From: DAOTZS01 sp034434335
GTDB lineage: Bacteria; Chloroflexota; Anaerolineae; CG2-30-64-16
Reading direction: 5' to 3'
Assembly: GCA_034434335.1 (NCBI GenBank)
Contig: DAOTZS010000168.1
Span: 1-8,925, forward strand
Length of the DNA: 8,925 bases
Shown here: positions 5,434 to 8,925 of the stretch, one piece after another
Layout: each line of letters begins with the position of its first letter
How positions within the stretch are numbered: the first letter of the stretch is position 1
Translations under genes and position numbers: made by a program
Notes under the pieces: model-generated
Seen by the model: only the letters and a program-made list of their open reading frames with translations
Database searches by the model: none
Told to the model about the DNA's origin: nothing

Positions 5434-6795
5434 ATGACGAGTCCTAGCCGTATCGCCATTGTCGGAGCAGGTGTGGGCGGGCTGGCCGCCGCTTACGACC
5501 TGGTCCGCTTCGGCCATCAGGTGGTGATCTTCGAAGGCGCGTCCAGTGTGGGGGGATTGGCCGCTGGCTTCAAGGCACCTCATTGGGATTGGAGCCTGGA
5601 GAAGTTCTACCATCATTGGTTTGCCGGAGACAAGGCCATCCTGGGCCTGATCCGAGAACTGGGGTGGAGCGACCAGGTCATATTCCCGCGGCCCTATACG
5701 GTGGTTTACTATCAAGGCCGCTTCTATCCCCTGGATTCCTACGGCGAGGCATTCAAGTTCACCATCCGCCACTTCTCGCTCCTGGACCTGGTCCGCTTTG
5801 GCCTGGTAGGGCTCTACCTGAAACTGACGCCGTGGTGGCAGCCGCTGGAACGGGTGACCGCCGATGCCTGGCTACGCCGGTGGGTTGGCCCAAACATCTA
5901 TAATGCCATCTGGAAGCCCCTGCTGGTGAGCAAATTCGGCGAGGAGAACCTGAACGTCGTCAATATGGCCTGGTTCTGGGCACGCATCAAGGCGCGCACG
6001 ACCCGGTTGGGGACCTTCATCGGTGGCTTTCAGGCCTTCCTCGACCGGCTGGCCGGGCTGTTGGTGGCGCGCGGAGCGGAAATCCGCCTGCAGACCCCGG
6101 TAACGGCCATCCGACCACAAACTGCTTCCCCTGGCCATCGGCAGCCAGAGGAGACCACAGCTCCCGGCAGGCTGGTGGTCGAGACGGCCGGCGGCGCTGA
6201 AACGTTCGACGCGGTCATCGTCACCACCTCGCCGGCCAGCCTGGCCCGCCTGGCCCCCGACCTTCCCGCCAGCTACGCCGATACCCTGCGCAACCTGAAG
6301 TCCATGGGCGCGGTGGTGCTGGTGCTGGCTCTGAAACAGCGCCTGACCAACTACTACTGGCACAACCTGCCCAAGGAGGCCGGGTTCCCATTTCTGGCGC
6401 TGGTAGAGCATACCAACTACCTCAAGCCGGAATACTTCGGCGGCGACCATATTGTCTACTGCGGTGATTATTTGGATGCCGGGCACGAGTACTTCAGCCT
6501 CAACAAGGAGGAGCTGTTGGAACGTTTTCTGCCCGCCCTGTCGCGTTTCAACCCGCAGTTCGACCGCAGTTGGGTGAAAGACACCTGGCTGTGGAGGACC
6601 CCTTACGCGCAGCCGGTGCCATCGCTCAATCACTCGCGCCACATCCCGCCTATCCGCACCCCTATCCCCGGCCTTTACTTTGCCAGCATGAGCCAGGTGT
6701 ATCCCTGGGACAGAGGCACGAATTTCGCGGTGGAAATCGGCCGGCGGACTGCCAGGCTGGTGAGGGAAGACATGGAGCGGCCGTCCTGGCGATAG
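5434..6795 (+). CDS. FAD-dependent oxidoreductase, protoporphyrinogen oxidase/amine oxidase type
   Basis: This is a 453-aa flavoprotein. It opens with the dinucleotide-binding motif IVGAGVGGLAAAYDL (Gly11, Gly13, Gly16), with Glu34 ending the second strand to bind the FAD ribose and the GG pair at 40-41 following. A C-terminal FAD motif is also present (LYFASMSQVYPWDRGTNFAVEIG, residues 414-436, split by the substrate domain). The layout matches the HemY/amine-oxidase/phytoene-desaturase superfamily (COG1232-like). The substrate cannot be read from sequence; isoprenoid, porphyrin, sugar or amine substrates all occur. A Pro/Thr/Gln-rich insertion lies at about 228-244. The ATG at 5434 follows AGGAGAGG (5414-5421) by 12 bases, a rather long gap. 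It sits between small Cys proteins and a Fe-S carrier gene. Confidence 0.92.
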   Translation: MTSPSRIAIVGAGVGGLAAAYDLVRFGHQVVIFEGASSVGGLAAGFKAPHWDWSLEKFYHHWFAGDKAILGLIRELGWSDQVIFPRPYTVVYYQGRFYPLDSYGEAFKFTIRHFSLLDLVRFGLVGLYLKLTPWWQPLERVTADAWLRRWVGPNIYNAIWKPLLVSKFGEENLNVVNMAWFWARIKARTTRLGTFIGGFQAFLDRLAGLLVARGAEIRLQTPVTAIRPQTASPGHRQPEETTAPGRLVVETAGGAETFDAVIVTTSPASLARLAPDLPASYADTLRNLKSMGAVVLVLALKQRLTNYYWHNLPKEAGFPFLALVEHTNYLKPEYFGGDHIVYCGDYLDAGHEYFSLNKEELLERFLPALSRFNPQFDRSWVKDTWLWRTPYAQPVPSLNHSRHIPPIRTPIPGLYFASMSQVYPWDRGTNFAVEIGRRTARLVREDMERPSWR

Positions 6796-6816
6796 ACCAC
6801 AGGTGGGGGAGAAAAA

Positions 6817-7860
6817 ATGCTCTTCAGCAAACCTTCACGCGTCACCCCGCAGATGGTGCTCGAGGCCTTGAAAGGTGTTCAGGACCCCGAGCTGCAGCGC
6901 GACCTGGTGACGCTCAACATGATCAGGGATGTCCAGGTCAACGGGGACGAGGTAAGCTTTACCATCACCCTTACCACCCCTGCCTGCCCACTGCGCAGTC
7001 AGATCGAAGATGCCGCGCGCGCCGCGGTGGCGCAGTTGCCAGGGGTGAAGCAAGTCCGGGTAAGGCTCGATGCCCAGGTGGCCGGCGACAGCCGTATCTT
7101 CACCCGCCTGCAGGTGCCGATTGCCAATATCGTGGCAGTGGCCAGCGGCAAAGGCGGGGTGGGCAAGACCACCGTGGCCGTTAACCTGGCCGCGGCGCTG
7201 GCCCAGACCGGCGCGCGGGTGGGGATCCTCGATGCCGACATTTACGGCCCTAACGTGCCGATCATGATGGGGGTAGATCAAATGCCACCTCCCCAGGACG
7301 GCAAGCTGGTGCCGGCGGTGGCCCACAATGTGGCCGTCATGTCCCTGGGCTTCCTGGTGCCCCAGGGCGAGGCGCTGATCTGGCGCGGGCCAATATTGCA
7401 CAGCGCCATCCGCCAGATGTTTACCGATGTCGCCTGGCAGCCGCTGGACTACCTGATTGTAGACCTGCCTCCCGGCACAGGGGATGTGCAGTTGAGCCTG
7501 GCCCAGCTCGTGCCCGTCACAGGCGGTATTATCGTCACCACGCCCCAGGCCGTCGCGCTGGCCGACGCGCAGCGCGCTCTGACCGCATTTCGGCGGCTGG
7601 AGGTGCCCGTGCTGGGCCTGATCGAGAACATGGCCGGCGAGGTGTTCGGGGTCGGCGGCGGGGAACGGGCAGCCCAGAAGCTGGGCGTGCCTTTCCTGGG
7701 CCGGGTCTACCTGGAAGCAGCCATTCGCGAGGGGGGCGACAGCGGCCAGCCCATGGTGGTAGCACAACCCACCTCCGAACATGCTGAGGTTTTCCGCGCT
7801 CTGGCCCGGCAAGTGGCCGCCCGGGTCAGCCTGTTACACGGGAGCTCGTTGAGGGCCTGA
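6817..7860 (+). CDS. mrp: Mrp/ApbC (NBP35-type) Fe-S carrier P-loop ATPase
   Basis: This is a 347-aa protein with an N-terminal MIP18/DUF59 domain (about 8-85, with Cys57 in TTPACPLR) fused to a ParA/MinD-type ATPase. The deviant Walker A is SGKGGVGKTT (110-119), switch I is DADIYGPNVP (139-148), and Walker B is VDLPPGTGD (215-223). Proteins of this family carry or transfer Fe-S clusters, and complex I assembly uses a relative (Ind1/NUBPL) in mitochondria. This makes its place beside nuo genes meaningful. Oddly, after IENM (269-272) the chain goes straight to AGEVFGVGGGE. The CPxC pair found there in many relatives is missing, and Cys57 is the only cysteine. GGGGGA (6805-6810) precedes the ATG by 6 bases. 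The next gene starts 25 bases after its stop. Confidence 0.95.
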   Translation: MLFSKPSRVTPQMVLEALKGVQDPELQRDLVTLNMIRDVQVNGDEVSFTITLTTPACPLRSQIEDAARAAVAQLPGVKQVRVRLDAQVAGDSRIFTRLQVPIANIVAVASGKGGVGKTTVAVNLAAALAQTGARVGILDADIYGPNVPIMMGVDQMPPPQDGKLVPAVAHNVAVMSLGFLVPQGEALIWRGPILHSAIRQMFTDVAWQPLDYLIVDLPPGTGDVQLSLAQLVPVTGGIIVTTPQAVALADAQRALTAFRRLEVPVLGLIENMAGEVFGVGGGERAAQKLGVPFLGRVYLEAAIREGGDSGQPMVVAQPTSEHAEVFRALARQVAARVSLLHGSSLRA

Positions 7861-7885
7861 TCAGACCTTGGCCGGAGCAGATGTT

Positions 7886-8925
7886 ATGCAAAGCATGCCC
7901 TTACGCCCTGCCTGGTGGAACATCCCGATCCCGCTGCGCATTGTCTTCTTCCTGGTGATGGCAGCCTCGCTGGCCGTCATGGCCTATGGGATCGTGCAGC
8001 GGGTTCGGCTGTGGCGCAAAGGGTTGCCAGAGGCAGGGTTTGACCATTTCTGGCACCGCGTGGGCCGGGTGCTGAAGTATGCGGTGGCACAGGTGCGGGT
8101 GCTGCGCGAGAGCTATCCGGCCACCATGCACCTGGCCATCTTCTGGAGCATGGTGTTGTTGTTCCTCGGCACGGTGCTGGCCTCGCTGGACACCGACATA
8201 TTCGACCTGCTGTTGAACACCAGGCTGTTGAAAGGCGACTTCTATCTGGTCTACAAGCTGGTGCTCGACCTGGCCGGCCTTTTCTGCCTGGTGGGGCTGG
8301 GCCTGGCCGCTTACCGGCGTTATATTGTCCGGCCAGAGCGCCTGAATGGCCAGGCCCGTAACGCGGATGGCGCATGGCGCTTCAACCTGACCCTGCCCCT
8401 GCTGGGCTTTATCGTGCTCACGGGCCTGCTGGTTGAGGCAGTTCGGCTGGCAGCTATGCAGCCGGCCTGGGCGCCCTGGTCAGTGGTCGGCTATCCGCTC
8501 AGCCTGCCCTTCCGTGGGCTGCCCGAGGATATACTGCGGGCTACTCACCGCAGCCTGTGGATCATCCATTTCCTGGGTGTTGCCGGGCTTATTGCCACCG
8601 TGCCGTGGACGAGCCTCCTCCATATCTTCAGTTCTCCTGCCAACATCTTCGCGGCCCCTTTGCGCGTGCGAGGCGCACTCCGGCCCATCTTGAACCTGGA
8701 ACAGGCGGAGCGGTTAGGGGTCAGCCAACTGAGTGACTTCCCCTGGCCGCGCCTGGTCAACCTGGATGCCTGTACGGAGTGCGGCCGCTGCCAGGACGCC
8801 TGCCCGGCCTATGCTGTGAGCCAGCCGCTCAGCCCCAAACGGCTCGTGCTGGATCTGCGGGCCTCTATGTGGCAGCTCGCCCCGCATGGGACCCAAGGCC
8901 GGGGCGTCCATGCCGGCCCCGATGC
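7886..8925 (+). CDS. Membrane-bound heterodisulfide-reductase-like Fe-S protein (partial, 3' end outside window)
   Basis: The first 346 residues are present and the frame is open at the window edge. Five hydrophobic segments are likely at about 15-37, 81-100, 119-143, 167-190 and 222-248, resembling the NarI/HdrE cytochrome b region. Candidate heme ligands in or near helices are His82, His221, His229 and His246. A 4Fe-4S motif CTECGRCQDACPAY follows (Cys296, 299, 302, 306), as in HdrD/GlpC-type proteins. A second Fe-S motif and CCG domains would be expected beyond the edge. Such fusions move electrons between membrane quinones and thiol or other redox partners. The ATG at 7886 follows GGAG (7874-7877) by 8 bases; an ATG at 7895 is an alternative. 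It lies 25 bases after the Mrp gene in the same operon. Confidence 0.88.
   Translation, partial: MQSMPLRPAWWNIPIPLRIVFFLVMAASLAVMAYGIVQRVRLWRKGLPEAGFDHFWHRVGRVLKYAVAQVRVLRESYPATMHLAIFWSMVLLFLGTVLASLDTDIFDLLLNTRLLKGDFYLVYKLVLDLAGLFCLVGLGLAAYRRYIVRPERLNGQARNADGAWRFNLTLPLLGFIVLTGLLVEAVRLAAMQPAWAPWSVVGYPLSLPFRGLPEDILRATHRSLWIIHFLGVAGLIATVPWTSLLHIFSSPANIFAAPLRVRGALRPILNLEQAERLGVSQLSDFPWPRLVNLDACTECGRCQDACPAYAVSQPLSPKRLVLDLRASMWQLAPHGTQGRGVHAGPD

Noticed and set aside
5872..6642. Leftward 256-aa frame opposite the FAD oxidoreductase
   Set aside because: Antisense shadow; the + strand carries a complete flavoprotein with both FAD motifs.
6835..7812. Leftward 325-aa frame opposite the Mrp gene
   Set aside because: Antisense shadow of a clear Mrp/ApbC gene with the same skewed composition.

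Overview
The window is a GC-rich bacterial segment. It carries one long rightward gene train, all on the + strand, from about base 456 to past the right edge, preceded by about 420 bases of structured non-coding DNA. The gene content (NuoB, a fused NuoCD, NuoI, a DUF1858 protein, a Mrp-type ATPase, an HdrD-like membrane protein) and protein style suggest a member of the Chloroflexota, perhaps an Anaerolineae-like lineage. That placement is inference from remembered protein style, not a search result.

Layout. Bases 1-420 have no convincing gene but hold several perfect hairpins, an 11-bp inverted repeat (22-32 / 172-182) and a possible leftward small-RNA unit (promoter near 315-342, terminator-like hairpin at 148-170). 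A good sigma70-type promoter (TTGCCA, 17 bp, TACAAT; 421-449) then faces the gene train. The genes in order are: a 74-aa protein resembling DUF4177 (547-771); nuoB (812-1450); fused nuoCD (1456-3186); nuoI (3200-3844); a UPF0173-type metal-dependent hydrolase (3841-4521); a membrane-anchored DUF1858 protein (4544-4993); a small protein with two Cys pairs and an acidic tail (5004-5399); an FAD-dependent amine-oxidase/protoporphyrinogen-oxidase-like flavoprotein (5434-6795); a Mrp/ApbC Fe-S carrier ATPase (6817-7860); and the start of a membrane protein that joins a NarI/HdrE-like multi-helix region to an HdrD/GlpC-like 4Fe-4S region (7886 to the edge).

Gaps between genes are 40 bases or shorter, two junctions are ATGA overlaps or nearly so, and I see no internal terminator. 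The train therefore reads as one operon.

How the genes may work together. NuoB, NuoCD and NuoI form the connecting part of complex I that carries electrons over Fe-S clusters to the quinone site. The NADH-oxidising genes (nuoE, F, G) and the membrane genes (nuoA, H, J-N) are not in this window, and nuoH is absent from its common place between nuoD and nuoI. The second half of the operon is full of thiol and Fe-S proteins: two small Cys-pair proteins, a Mrp-type Fe-S carrier and an HdrD-like membrane oxidoreductase. Together these suggest a quinone- or disulfide-linked redox module transcribed with part of complex I. The individual family calls are strong; the idea that they form one system is inference.
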